Positions 19,068-27,815 of a stretch of DNA of 64,000 nucleotides are shown one piece after another. The notes under the pieces were generated by a model that ran no database searches, had not been told where the DNA came from, and was given only the letters and a program-made list of their open reading frames with translations. Every line of letters begins with the position of its first letter. Positions within the stretch are counted from its first letter, which is position 1. The position numbers and the translations under genes were made by a program. This stretch comes from Hoylesella timonensis S9-PR14 (GTDB taxonomy: Bacteria; Bacteroidota; Bacteroidia; Bacteroidales; Bacteroidaceae): positions 836-64,835 of the forward strand of contig NZ_JRPQ01000279.1 in NCBI RefSeq assembly GCF_000762405.1. The letters are read 5' to 3'.

Positions 19068-19129
19068 CTATTTGCATGTTATAGCGCCATTAACTCATGT
19101 ATATAGCTAGTCGAAGTCATGTTTCCAAG
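19068..19129 (+). repeat. CATG-rich dispersed element, copy 1
   Basis: The element reads CTATTTGCATG, 17 bases, CATGT, a further 17 bases, then CATGTTTCCAAG and GTAAA. A second copy with exactly the same spacing lies on the minus strand at 42011-42072. It is non-coding. The GCATG...CATG pairing suggests a small hairpin. Confidence 0.6.
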
Positions 19130-19326
19130 GTAAAAAAGCGATATTTTACGATTTTTTGTCCCCATATTTTTTCTAAAACAGCACATTCAGAAGTGTTAAA
19201 TTTTGGCACTTTTTCTTGACATTTCTCCAAACACATAAAGGCATCCTCCGTTGCTCCCCAACGGTTGGCTCATTGTTTATGTTGCAACTTTCAGTGTAGA
19301 TATTCGGTCTCTTGCGTAAAAAGCCG

Positions 19327-19334
19327 TATCTTTG
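19327..19334 (+). promoter_or_regulatory. Promoter -7 element of the btuB transcript
   Basis: TATCTTTG matches TAnnTTTG. Transcription would start about 7 bases later, directly at the 5' edge of the cobalamin riboswitch. Confidence 0.6.
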
Positions 19335-19339
19335 TAGCA

Positions 19340-19500
19340 GCAATTGGTTCTGAATGAATCAGACGAAAAGGGAATCGGGTGCAAATCCCGAACAGTCCCG
19401 CTGCTGTGAGCAGTCGTTTTTTGGACATCACATCGTGTTGCCACTGACATTTTTTCGGGAAGGCAAGTGTATGTCCAGCTGCGAGTCAGAAGACCTGCCG
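19340..19500 (+). ncRNA. Cobalamin (B12) riboswitch
   Basis: The stretch has the conserved blocks of the cobalamin aptamer in order: GGGTGCAAATCCCGAACAG followed by CCCGC, TGCTGTGAGC, the B12-box core GCCACTG (19440-19446), CGGGAAGGC, and the closing GAGTCAGAAGACCTGCC (ends 19498). It sits 66 bases before the BtuB-like receptor gene. By family knowledge, bound adenosyl- or related cobalamin lowers expression of the downstream uptake genes. Confidence 0.95.
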
Positions 19501-19565
19501 TTGCTATTCATCGCTATTGTGTTTCGCGGAAAGCCAATAGTGCATTGTTGATGTAGTAAGGTTCC

Positions 19566-21545
19566 ATGCCCAGAATAATTATCATACTGATTTGTTCAGT
19601 TGTGTGTTTGCATGCCAATGCCCAAACCGATTCGTTGACGCATCGGGTGCATACGTTGGATACAGTCATCGTGTCCGAGGGGCGACGCATACGAAGTATG
19701 CAGAGCACATCGCCCGAACACGTATTGCAGCACAGCGATTTGCAGCGCATGGGGGTATCCACGATGGCGGATGCCTTGCACCGTATACCGGGAATTACCT
19801 TGCGTGATTACGGTGGAGCGGGTGGTATGAAGACGGTGTCGGTGCGTGGCTTCGGTACACAGCACACGGGAGTGAGCTACGATGGCGTGATGCTCAGCAA
19901 CATGCAGACAGGCGACATCGACCTTTCGCGCTATTCGTTGGCACACGTGTCGCAAATCATGCTCACCATAGGTGACAATGCGGATATTTTTATCCCTGCC
20001 CGACAAGTCACAACGCCTGCCGTGCTGTCCATAGAAACCATGGGTGGCAGTCGTGCCGACCGTCGTCCGCATTTCGACGCACAACTTGGGGTAGGGTCGT
20101 TTGGCTATCTTCATCCGTCGCTTCGCTACGAACAAAACGTGTCGCAGCCTTTGCGCTTTTCAGTCATTGCCGATTATGTTTCTGCCAACAACAATTATCC
20201 TTATACCTTGCGCAATGGCACGTTGAAAACACGACAGACACGCAGCAACAGCAGGATGCAGGGTGGACATGTCGAAGGAAATGTGGCTTGGATGCCAAAA
20301 ACTAACCAACTGCTCAAGGTCAAGGCTTACTACTATGACAACCACCAGCAGCTACCTGGAGTGGTGCGCTATTACGCCAACGAGAGTAGCGAGCTGCTTG
20401 ATACCCGCAACTACTTTGTGCAAGCACAGTATCTGTGGCAGGTCAACCGCTTTTTTAGGATGAAATGGCTGGGCAAGTGGGATAAGTCAAACATCTCGTA
20501 TCGGGAGAGTAGAGCGCATAGTGGTCCTATGGATGCCGATTATCATCAAGGCGAAGCCTACACATCGCTTTGCTTGTTGTTCAGTCCTGACAAGCATTGG
20601 GCATTGAGTTATGCCGCCGATTATGCCTATCACCAGTTGCATAGCAGTTTGACGAACGACATACAGCCCTATCGACACAGTGTGTGGCAAAGTTTAACCG
20701 CAAAATATCAGTTGCAAAGACTGACAGCGCAAGCTCGTCTGTTAGGCTCGTTTTATCAGAACGGCGCACGTGCAGGAACGGCTGCCGACAACCAAAAGCG
20801 ACTCAGTCCGTCGTTGTCGTTGTCATGGGCACCATTTCCTCATCAACCTCTGTATGTGAGGGCATCGTATAAAAACATCTTCCGAATGCCTACCTTCAAT
20901 GAAAATTACTTCTTCAGATATGGCAGCAAAGACCTTAAACCCGAGCAGACCGACCAGTTGAACGTGGGAGTTACCGTTGACAAGTCGTTGCCGCATGTAC
21001 AGTTGTGGGCTACTTTGGACGGCTATCTGAACCATGTAACCGATAAAATAGTGGCAGTGCCTTATAATTTGTTTGTGTGGCGAACGGTCAATGTGGGCAA
21101 GGTGCGCATTGTGGGCATCGATGCCATGCTGCGAACCACATGGCGTGCCAATGCCCAGCACACCTTGATGTTGATGGCCAACTACAGCTATCAGCGAGCT
21201 GCCAATCGCACCTTGGCATCGTCACCTTATTATAATTATCAGATAGCCTATGTGCCTCTGCACGCTGGCGGTTGTTCGCTCAATGCGCAAAACCGCTGGC
21301 TCAATCTTACGTTGCAATGGGTGGGGGTAGGTGGAAAATGGCTCAACAACCAACACCATGACGGGTCGTACCTGAAAGGATATCAGGAATGGAGCTTGAC
21401 GGCATACCGCACGTTTCGGGTGTGTCAGTATCCATTGCAGTTGCGAGCCGACCTCAAGAATATTTTTAATCAGCAATATCAAATTGTGGCAGGCTATCCA
21501 ATGCCTGGCATCCATGCAGAAATAACAATGAATTATCAATTTTAA
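19566..21545 (+). CDS. btuB: TonB-dependent outer membrane receptor, BtuB-like (cobalamin uptake)
   Basis: A 659-aa TonB-dependent transporter. It has a signal peptide (MPRIIIILICSVVCLHANA), a TonB-box-like stretch (HTLDTVIVSEGRR), a plug domain (~45-155, with VSTMADALHRIPGITLRDYG and VSVRGFGTQHTGVSYDGVML) and a 22-strand barrel that ends in the typical terminal Phe (EITMNYQF). Size matches BtuB rather than the ~1000-aa SusC type. The cobalamin riboswitch upstream and the BtuG-like gene 10 bases downstream make vitamin B12 or a corrinoid the likely substrate. Confidence 0.9.
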   Translation: MPRIIIILICSVVCLHANAQTDSLTHRVHTLDTVIVSEGRRIRSMQSTSPEHVLQHSDLQRMGVSTMADALHRIPGITLRDYGGAGGMKTVSVRGFGTQHTGVSYDGVMLSNMQTGDIDLSRYSLAHVSQIMLTIGDNADIFIPARQVTTPAVLSIETMGGSRADRRPHFDAQLGVGSFGYLHPSLRYEQNVSQPLRFSVIADYVSANNNYPYTLRNGTLKTRQTRSNSRMQGGHVEGNVAWMPKTNQLLKVKAYYYDNHQQLPGVVRYYANESSELLDTRNYFVQAQYLWQVNRFFRMKWLGKWDKSNISYRESRAHSGPMDADYHQGEAYTSLCLLFSPDKHWALSYAADYAYHQLHSSLTNDIQPYRHSVWQSLTAKYQLQRLTAQARLLGSFYQNGARAGTAADNQKRLSPSLSLSWAPFPHQPLYVRASYKNIFRMPTFNENYFFRYGSKDLKPEQTDQLNVGVTVDKSLPHVQLWATLDGYLNHVTDKIVAVPYNLFVWRTVNVGKVRIVGIDAMLRTTWRANAQHTLMLMANYSYQRAANRTLASSPYYNYQIAYVPLHAGGCSLNAQNRWLNLTLQWVGVGGKWLNNQHHDGSYLKGYQEWSLTAYRTFRVCQYPLQLRADLKNIFNQQYQIVAGYPMPGIHAEITMNYQF

Positions 21546-21555
21546 TCACTCAAAA

Positions 21556-22668
21556 ATGAAAAAGTATTTATTAAGTTTGGCAGTACTCCTCATGGGAGTT
21601 AGTTTGTTTACCTCGTGTGAGGATGACGATGATGACGTAAATCCACGGGATTTGAAAAAAGTAACCCATGCGGCTTATGTTGTGAATGCTGGTCTGCAGT
21701 CGGCAGGTTCTACAGGAACACTCACACGCGTGGACATGGAAACGTGGACTACCGCACAGAATGTGTTTAGTCAGGTGAATGGGCGCAACCTTGGAGTAAC
21801 GGTTAACGATGCTATTATCTATGGCTCGAAAATGTACATCGTGGTAGATGGTGAAGGCTCGGTAGAGGTAGTTGACAAAAATACCCTTCACGCCATCAAG
21901 CGCATTGAGTTGCAAAAACTCCTACGCGACAATAAGGGCAAGTCGCCTCGTCGTGCCGTGGCAGCCAACGGTAGTGTGTATGTAACCACCTTTGGTGGTG
22001 TGGTAGCAGCCATTGATACCGCGAGTCTTGGACTGAAGAAGACCTATCAGGCTGGTTCGTTCCCTGATGGCATTGCCTATCACAACGGCAAATTGTATGT
22101 CTGCAACAGCGACTATGGCAAGGGAAAAGGCAATCTGTCGGTGATTGATGTGGCATCGGGCGATACAACGATGATTGTCAACGAGCATCTCACCAATCCT
22201 GTAGCAGCCAAGTTCATCGGATCCGATCTTTATGTATTGCATGCCGGGAGCTACGATAAGAATTGGAATCAGACAGGAGCAGGTGTCATGAAAGTGGTTG
22301 GCAAGCAGGTCACCAAGGTGAGCGATGCTACCTTAATGGCAGTGAATGACAAAAGAGGGGCAGAAAAAATCTACACCATCAATGCGCCCTACACCAACCC
22401 AGCCACTCCTGTGACCTACAATGTGTACGATGTGCGTACGGGAAAGACCGCTACCTTTACCACCACTAAGGTGGACGCACCATCGGCGATAGCGGTAGAC
22501 CCAGTTACGGGCTATGTCTACATCATGTCATACAAACTGAATCCAGAGACCCATCGTGCTGATTATGGCGGTGCAGGCTATGTAAATGTGTACAACGCAT
22601 CGGGCAAGTTGCTGCACACCTTGGCAATAGGAGTAGGAGCTACGGGCATGGTGTTCGACTACCAATAA
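21556..22668 (+). CDS. btuG: BtuG-like surface lipoprotein, beta-propeller (cobalamin capture)
   Basis: A 370-aa lipoprotein with a lipobox (MKKYLLSLAVLLMGVSLFTSC). The cysteine is followed by Glu and five Asp, fitting the acidic lipoprotein export signal that sends Bacteroidota lipoproteins to the cell surface. The body has YncE/DUF5074-type propeller blades (MYIVVDGEGSVEVVDKNTL, GVVAAIDTASLGLKKTY, LYVCNSDYGKGKGNLSVIDV, GYVYIMSYKLNPETHRADYG). In Bacteroides, BtuG is a propeller that binds B12 very tightly and caps BtuB. The gene order, riboswitch and fold match that system; binding itself is inferred. Confidence 0.85.
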   Translation: MKKYLLSLAVLLMGVSLFTSCEDDDDDVNPRDLKKVTHAAYVVNAGLQSAGSTGTLTRVDMETWTTAQNVFSQVNGRNLGVTVNDAIIYGSKMYIVVDGEGSVEVVDKNTLHAIKRIELQKLLRDNKGKSPRRAVAANGSVYVTTFGGVVAAIDTASLGLKKTYQAGSFPDGIAYHNGKLYVCNSDYGKGKGNLSVIDVASGDTTMIVNEHLTNPVAAKFIGSDLYVLHAGSYDKNWNQTGAGVMKVVGKQVTKVSDATLMAVNDKRGAEKIYTINAPYTNPATPVTYNVYDVRTGKTATFTTTKVDAPSAIAVDPVTGYVYIMSYKLNPETHRADYGGAGYVNVYNASGKLLHTLAIGVGATGMVFDYQ

Positions 22669-22724
22669 GGCAACTCGAAAGGGATAGGGCGTTTATCGTA
22701 ACGCAACCTTCCTGAAATGTTCAC

Positions 22725-22762
22725 ACTCGCCACCTGAAATATCATGGTTTCGGGTGGCGAGT
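22725..22762 (+). terminator. Hairpin after btuG
   Basis: ACTCGCCACC pairs with GGTGGCGAGT, with additional GAAA/TTTC pairing. There is no clear T-run, so intrinsic termination is likely but not certain. Confidence 0.5.
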
Positions 22763-22826
22763 TGTTGATAGGGGTGGGGTTGTGCAAATGCGCTTGTCAA
22801 TTTGTTCGTTTGTGATTTGTTTTAGT

Positions 22827-22834
22827 TATCTTTG
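22827..22834 (+). promoter_or_regulatory. Promoter -7 element of the hexosaminidase gene
   Basis: TATCTTTG fits TAnnTTTG, with TTTG 22 bases upstream (22801-22804). The start codon lies about 30 bases downstream. Confidence 0.6.
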
Positions 22835-22864
22835 CAGAAGACTAAATTTGAACAATCTTTCGAT

Positions 22865-25186
22865 ATGAAGAAAACAATCTTGATGAGCGTATGCCTGTGG
22901 TTGCTTGCAGCCATGGGATATGCGCAAAGTGCGCCAAACATGGCAAATTACAGTGTGATTCCTTTGCCACGACAAATCAATATGGTGAAGAGTAAGGGCT
23001 TTGTGCTGACCCCTCAAACCCGAATTGTGTACCCAGCATGTGACAGTGTGTTGAAGAAAGATGCCGAATTATTGGCATCTTACATCTTTGAACTCACGGG
23101 TTTGCAACTCAAAGTGGCGACCAGTGCTACCGATGCACACAATATTGAGTTGTGTACGGGATTGCCACATCCCAATAAGGAGGCGTATAGCATGCGTGTT
23201 TCCGCACAAAAAATAACCATTCAGGGGGCGTCTGCCGCCGGCACTTTTTATGGCATACAAACTTTGCGAAAGGCAATTCCTTTGAATGGAGAGGGAAAAG
23301 TGGTGTTTCCAGCCGGCGAGATAATAGATTATCCGCAATATGCTTATCGGGGTGCGATGCTCGATGTGGCACGCCATTTCTTTGGGGTAGATGCTGTCAA
23401 AACCTTTATCGACATGCTTGCCTTGCACAACATCAATAACTTTCATTGGCATTTGACCGATGATCAGGGTTGGCGCATTGAGATAAAAAAATATCCGTTG
23501 CTGACCCAGAAAGCAGCATTCCGACCCGAAACGACTATCGGACACACGGATAAGAAGGATGGCAAACCCCATGGAGGTTATTACACGCAGCAACAAATAA
23601 AAGAAATAGTGCAGTATGCTGCCGAGCGTCACATCAACATCGTGCCCGAGATAGATATGCCGGGACACATGGTGGCGGCCTTGTCGGCTTACCCCAAGTT
23701 AGGATGTACGGGCGGTCCGTACAGCGTACGCACAGAGTGGGGCATTGCAGAGGAGGTACTTTGTGCCGGCAACGACAGCACTTTGCAGTTTGCCAAAGAC
23801 GTGATTGCCGAGGTGATGCGGCTCTTTCCCAGTCCGTATATCAATATTGGAGGCGATGAGTGTCCAAAGAAATCGTGGCAAAACTGTGCCAAATGTCAGG
23901 CGAAGATTCAAAGTTTGGGACTTGTTACCGATGCACAGCACACCAAAGAGCAACGTTTGCAAAGCTACTTCATGACCGAAATGGCGAATTTTATCACCCA
24001 GCATGGACGAAAAGTGTGTGGCTGGGACGAGATTTTGGAAGGTGGTGTGGCACCTAACGCAACGGTGTTGTCGTGGCGAGGCATTCAAGGAGCTGAACAG
24101 GCTGCACGCTTGGGACACGATGCCATTATGTGTCCTACCTCGAACATGTATTTCGATTATTACCAAACCGAAGACAGAGCCAACGAGCCTGTGGCTTTCA
24201 ATGCCTATCTGCCCATTGAGAAGGTGTATGCTTTCCAGCCTGTTCCCACCTCGCTGACGCCACAACAGGCAAAACATATCATTGGTGTGCAAGCCAATCT
24301 GTGGACAGAGCAGGTAAAAACGCTATCGCACATAGAATATATGATGTTGCCACGGTTGGCAGCAGCGTGCGAGGTGCAGTGGTCGAGCGAGCAGGAGAAG
24401 GATTATGGTAGCTTCTTACAGCGATTGCCTCACATGCTGCAACTCTACAAAGCCTGCGGCTATCGGTATGCTGAACATTATTTCACGGTGAGCACCGTGC
24501 TGACACCATCGCCCAAAGGGCAAGCCATGGAGGTGGCTTTCAGTGCACCGGGGAAGTCGAAAATCTACTACACCACTGATGGAAGTGAGCCAAATGAGCA
24601 AAGCAAACCGTACAAAAAGCCCTTTTACCTCAAGCGATCTGCCACCATTAAAGCCATAGCTTATAGCGATAGTCTGCACAGTGATGTGACCAAGGAGCAA
24701 ATCATTGTTCACAAAGCCATGATGAAACCCGTTCGTTTTTGCACGCCACCTAACCATGCTTATCAAGGAAATAGTCCACAAGAGCTGGTGAACGGATTGC
24801 TGGGCAACACTTCGTTTCACTCTGGACGCTGGGTAGGATTTGTGGGAAATGATATGGACATCATCATCGATCTGCAACGCAAGATGCCCATTAAGAGTGT
24901 ATCGGTACGCACACTCACCGAACAATCTAACTGGATATTCCCCGATCGAGGCGTTTCCTTATTGGTGTCTGACGATGGAGAGCATTTCAAGGAGGTGTTT
25001 GCGGATACTAAACAATCGCTTCCGCACGTTGTGCCACCCAGTGTAAACACGCAGAAAATAACGCTTGAAAACGTAAAAGCACGGTATCTACGCATCAAAG
25101 TGTTGTCCGAACACAGTATGCCTCAATGGCATTATGGCTATGGACAGACCGCCTTCTTGTTCGTAGACGAGGTGATAGTGGAGTGA
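22865..25186 (+). CDS. Beta-N-acetylhexosaminidase, GH20
   Basis: A 773-aa exported glycosidase that removes terminal GlcNAc/GalNAc, probably from host or mucin glycans in the periplasm or at the surface. The signal peptide (MKKTILMSVCLWLLAAMGYA) is followed by the GH20b domain (~30-145). The TIM barrel has HWHLTDDQGW (~195) and the catalytic pair D331-E332 in GGDECPK, the substrate-assisted GH20 motif. A chitobiase C-terminal module (YYTTDGSEP, ~568) and an F5/8-type carbohydrate-binding module (~640-770) complete it. The start at MKKTIL is set by the signal peptide and promoter. Ordinary length for the multi-domain Bacteroidales type. Confidence 0.94.
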   Translation: MKKTILMSVCLWLLAAMGYAQSAPNMANYSVIPLPRQINMVKSKGFVLTPQTRIVYPACDSVLKKDAELLASYIFELTGLQLKVATSATDAHNIELCTGLPHPNKEAYSMRVSAQKITIQGASAAGTFYGIQTLRKAIPLNGEGKVVFPAGEIIDYPQYAYRGAMLDVARHFFGVDAVKTFIDMLALHNINNFHWHLTDDQGWRIEIKKYPLLTQKAAFRPETTIGHTDKKDGKPHGGYYTQQQIKEIVQYAAERHINIVPEIDMPGHMVAALSAYPKLGCTGGPYSVRTEWGIAEEVLCAGNDSTLQFAKDVIAEVMRLFPSPYINIGGDECPKKSWQNCAKCQAKIQSLGLVTDAQHTKEQRLQSYFMTEMANFITQHGRKVCGWDEILEGGVAPNATVLSWRGIQGAEQAARLGHDAIMCPTSNMYFDYYQTEDRANEPVAFNAYLPIEKVYAFQPVPTSLTPQQAKHIIGVQANLWTEQVKTLSHIEYMMLPRLAAACEVQWSSEQEKDYGSFLQRLPHMLQLYKACGYRYAEHYFTVSTVLTPSPKGQAMEVAFSAPGKSKIYYTTDGSEPNEQSKPYKKPFYLKRSATIKAIAYSDSLHSDVTKEQIIVHKAMMKPVRFCTPPNHAYQGNSPQELVNGLLGNTSFHSGRWVGFVGNDMDIIIDLQRKMPIKSVSVRTLTEQSNWIFPDRGVSLLVSDDGEHFKEVFADTKQSLPHVVPPSVNTQKITLENVKARYLRIKVLSEHSMPQWHYGYGQTAFLFVDEVIVE

Positions 25187-25349
25187 GCTAACCCCAAAAA
25201 GCGGCAAGTGTGTTGCATCAAAAAGTGACACGCTTGCAACTTTGTGAATATTGTTTGCGTCTTATGTTTGAATGTGATGAGGAATTTATCGCATAAAATA
25301 AAAAAAATAAGACAAGTAATATTTATTGTTTATCCATAATACGAACCGT

Positions 25350-26051
25350 ATGAAAAGAAAAATCTATTGTATATTAGCAGTGTTCACACTCTTGTTATTT
25401 GCTTCGTGTGCTTGCACAAAAAGAGATAGGAAGAGCGAACGGAAAATCACACAGTCGAGTAAAATCAAGTATTTTAAGAATGTGAACATAGAGGGTTGCT
25501 ATAATGTTTATTTTGAGCAAGCCGATTCAGCAAGCATTCGTTTTAAGGGAAGTGAGAAAGCTATTCAGCAATTAAGAATCACATGTGATGGTAACACGTT
25601 GGATATTAAGAGGAAAGAAAAAGATAAATGGTTGAATTTTTGCAACCAAGAGGATGTTGATATCTACATCACATCTCCCGATTTGGTTTCTGTTTACTTA
25701 AAAGGTACGGGCGAATTTGAGGTTCATAAGCGTTTAGATACGGATACGTTGTCTGTCTCATTAATGGGTACAGGAGACATTGATATAAAGGATTTGATTT
25801 GTGATAAGGTGAAGGTCAATCTAAAAGGTACGGGCGATATAAACATTAAAAATGTAATTACATCACAAGCGTTTGTTTCGCTCTTGGGTACAGGAGACAT
25901 TAAGGTGCATTTTGAAAAATGTCAGTGGGCACAGTGTAGTTTGCAAGGCACAGGAGATATTGATGTGTCGGGGACGGTTAACACATATAAAGAGAAAATA
26001 CAAGGCACAGGTAGTATTGACACCGATGACCTGCACATCCTTTCTAAATAG
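25350..26051 (+). CDS. GIN-domain (DUF2807) lipoprotein with GTG-D/E-I repeats
   Basis: A 233-aa lipoprotein. The lipobox is LLFASCAC, so Cys is the lipidated residue; basic residues follow (TKRDRKSERK), not an acidic surface signal. Residues ~35-230 form a head_GIN_domain (putative auto-transporter adhesin) built of short beta turns. The motif G-T-G-(D/E/S)-(I/F) recurs at about 20-residue spacing six times (GTGEFEV, GTGDIDI, GTGDINI, GTGDIKV, GTGDIDV, GTGSIDT), as in a right-handed beta-helix. Function unknown; it probably faces the periplasm. It is transcribed alone and is followed by a strong terminator. Confidence 0.85.
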   Translation: MKRKIYCILAVFTLLLFASCACTKRDRKSERKITQSSKIKYFKNVNIEGCYNVYFEQADSASIRFKGSEKAIQQLRITCDGNTLDIKRKEKDKWLNFCNQEDVDIYITSPDLVSVYLKGTGEFEVHKRLDTDTLSVSLMGTGDIDIKDLICDKVKVNLKGTGDINIKNVITSQAFVSLLGTGDIKVHFEKCQWAQCSLQGTGDIDVSGTVNTYKEKIQGTGSIDTDDLHILSK

Positions 26052-26066
26052 AGAAAAGCAAAGCTG

Positions 26067-26102
26067 AAAAGGGCGGAATAATTGAAAGTTCCGCCCTTTT
26101 TT
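26067..26102 (+). terminator. Rho-independent terminator
   Basis: AAAAGGGCGGAA (26067-26078) pairs with TTCCGCCCTTTT (26089-26100) and runs into T. The symmetric A/T arms allow it to work in both directions. Confidence 0.9.
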
Positions 26103-26115
26103 CAATTATATATCT

Positions 26116-26234
26116 TACCTTTGCATAAGATAGGCTGCGCCTCAACAAAGAAAGTAAGCTTTCTCTGTCTTCAGCTTGCGCTACCTTTGCAAAAGATAGG
26201 CTGCGCCTCAACAAAGAAAGTAAACTTTCTCTGT
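26116..26234 (+). repeat. 66-bp palindromic tandem repeat, locus 1 (two units)
   Basis: The first unit runs 26116-26181 and the second, partial, 26182-26234. Each opens with TACCTTTGCA (a promoter-like TAnnTTTG), then AAGATAGGCTGCGCCTCAAC, then an AAAGAAAGTAA / CTTTCTCTGT near-palindrome. The array ends 22 bases before the nucleotidyltransferase gene. Related arrays occur at 33604 and 40951. Confidence 0.85.
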
Positions 26235-26255
26235 ACATGTATTAAAATAGAAAAA

Positions 26256-27026
26256 ATGAAATATGCTATCATAGCAGCAGGTCAAGGGTCAAGGTTAAGT
26301 AGTGAGGGTGTGTTCTTGCCTAAACCACTCGTTAAGGTGGGAAACGAATGTTTGATAGACCGACTGCTACGTATCTTTGTAGCAAACCATGCGGACGAAA
26401 TCATCGTGATTTGCAACGAGGAGATGACCAACGTGCAAACTCATTTACGATCGATACAACAAAAAGGACTAAATGGTGAGCCTATTGCGCTGAAAATAGT
26501 GATAAGAAGTACACCAAGTTCTATGCACAGTTTGGCTGAGATGCGCCCTTTATTAGAAGATGCGCCCTTTTGTTTAACTACGGTAGATGCCATTTTCGAA
26601 GAAAATACATTCATGACCTATGTTCAGGGGTTCAAGAAAGCCTTGCAACAGGGTGTAGATGCCTATATGGGTGTGACTAAATTTGTAGATGATGAGAAGC
26701 CGTTGTTTGTAGAAACCGATGAGTCAATGCGTGTATTGGGCTTTCATGATGAGGGTAGTGTTCGTTACAAATATGTTTCGGCAGGCATTTACGGACTGCA
26801 TCCGCATATCTTCGACATCTTACAGCGTTGCATTCAGCGTGGCGAACAACGCATGCGTAATTTTCAACGAGCACTCATTGGCGAGCAATGTACTGTAATG
26901 GCGCACGACATGGGACAGGTGTTGGATATCGACCATCTGTCGGATGTTGCAAAAGCTGAGGCGTTTCTTCGGAAATCAACAAGCCAAACAAAGGATAAAT
27001 ATCAAGAGTTGGATAGGTATATTTGA
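26256..27026 (+). CDS. NTP-transferase (sugar-phosphate nucleotidyltransferase family)
   Basis: A 256-aa GT-A fold nucleotidyltransferase. The N terminus has IIAAGQGSRLSSEG followed by LPKPLVKVG, the nucleotide-binding Gly loop and conserved PKPL. An Asp suited to metal binding is in TTVDAIFE (~residue 107). Such enzymes join a phosphorylated sugar or polyol to CTP/UTP/dTTP to give NDP-X. Because the next genes include a CDP-alcohol phosphatidyltransferase, CTP and a CDP-activated head group are the most likely products, by inference. The start was chosen just after the 66-bp repeat; the ATP-grasp gene begins 18 bases after its stop. Confidence 0.85.
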   Translation: MKYAIIAAGQGSRLSSEGVFLPKPLVKVGNECLIDRLLRIFVANHADEIIVICNEEMTNVQTHLRSIQQKGLNGEPIALKIVIRSTPSSMHSLAEMRPLLEDAPFCLTTVDAIFEENTFMTYVQGFKKALQQGVDAYMGVTKFVDDEKPLFVETDESMRVLGFHDEGSVRYKYVSAGIYGLHPHIFDILQRCIQRGEQRMRNFQRALIGEQCTVMAHDMGQVLDIDHLSDVAKAEAFLRKSTSQTKDKYQELDRYI

Positions 27027-27044
27027 AAAAGATTTAGAATAACA

Positions 27045-27815
27045 ATGAAACATCAACATATCATAGCCATTCGTCGAGATTACATTTATTCGCTCGAAGC
27101 AGAACAGAAGGATAGGGACATCCTTGTTGCAGTGATACAACAGCTTGGTGGGGACATTCGAATGGTTGATGAATTGAAACTCACTGCGCAGGATGAGGCT
27201 GATATTTACCTAAGTATGGGACGTCATCCAGCCACTTTGGCATTACTTCGTGCGTGTGAAAAGCGTGGTGCTCTTGTCATCAACTGTCCCGATGCAGTGG
27301 AGTTGTGTGCGCGGAAAAAAGTGGCGCAGGTTATGCGAGAAAACCACATACCCATGCCACCGCAGCGGGGAAAGCATGGCTATTGGCTCAAAAGGGGTGA
27401 CTCAAAAGCGCAATTGGATAGTGATGTGGTGTATTGCAAAGATGAAAACGAATTGGCTGCCAGAAAAGAAGAATGGCGACAACGAGGTATTTGTTCAAGC
27501 ATAGAAAGCGCACATGTAGAAGGCGACTTAATCAAATTCTACGGGATAGGGCAGCATTTTTTCAAATGGTTTTATCGCAGTGTCAAGACAGAGGGCTATG
27601 ATTTCGATGCAAACTTGTTGCAAGCCGAAGCAGTTAGACTGGCTCGTATCATCGGCATCGATGTGTATGGAGGCGACTGTGTGGTGAACCGAGAAGGAGA
27701 AATTAGTATTATCGACTTTAACGATTGGCCAAGTTTTGCCGCTTGTAAGGAAGAGGCAGCGCAGGCCATTGCACAATTAGTAAAGCAGAAATGGGAAGAT
27801 TTAAGGAATTGTTAA
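27045..27815 (+). CDS. ATP-grasp-like protein
   Basis: A 256-aa protein that looks like a compact ATP-grasp enzyme. It has an N-terminal pre-grasp domain with Rossmann-like strands (ADIYLSMGRHPATLALLRAC), then VINCPDAVELCARKKVAQVM with IPMPP, which resembles the start of the ATP-binding part of RimK/ITPK-type enzymes. WLKRGD may carry the nucleotide-binding Lys. The C-terminal IDFNDWPSF supplies an Asp-x-Asn pair where relatives have Glu/Asp-x-Asn for Mg. The reaction could be ligation of an amino or carboxylic acid, or phosphorylation of a polyol. Its end overlaps the next gene by 25 bases, so it is translationally coupled. The substrate is unknown. Confidence 0.6.
   Translation: MKHQHIIAIRRDYIYSLEAEQKDRDILVAVIQQLGGDIRMVDELKLTAQDEADIYLSMGRHPATLALLRACEKRGALVINCPDAVELCARKKVAQVMRENHIPMPPQRGKHGYWLKRGDSKAQLDSDVVYCKDENELAARKEEWRQRGICSSIESAHVEGDLIKFYGIGQHFFKWFYRSVKTEGYDFDANLLQAEAVRLARIIGIDVYGGDCVVNREGEISIIDFNDWPSFAACKEEAAQAIAQLVKQKWEDLRNC

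Larger units (their letters stand above)
18841..19339. other. Gene-free region between thioesterase gene and cobalamin riboswitch
   Basis: No coding region is supported in this A+T-rich 500-bp stretch. It contains one copy of a CATG-rich dispersed repeat (19068-19135) and the TATCTTTG promoter element (19327-19334) of the riboswitch transcript. Confidence 0.6.
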
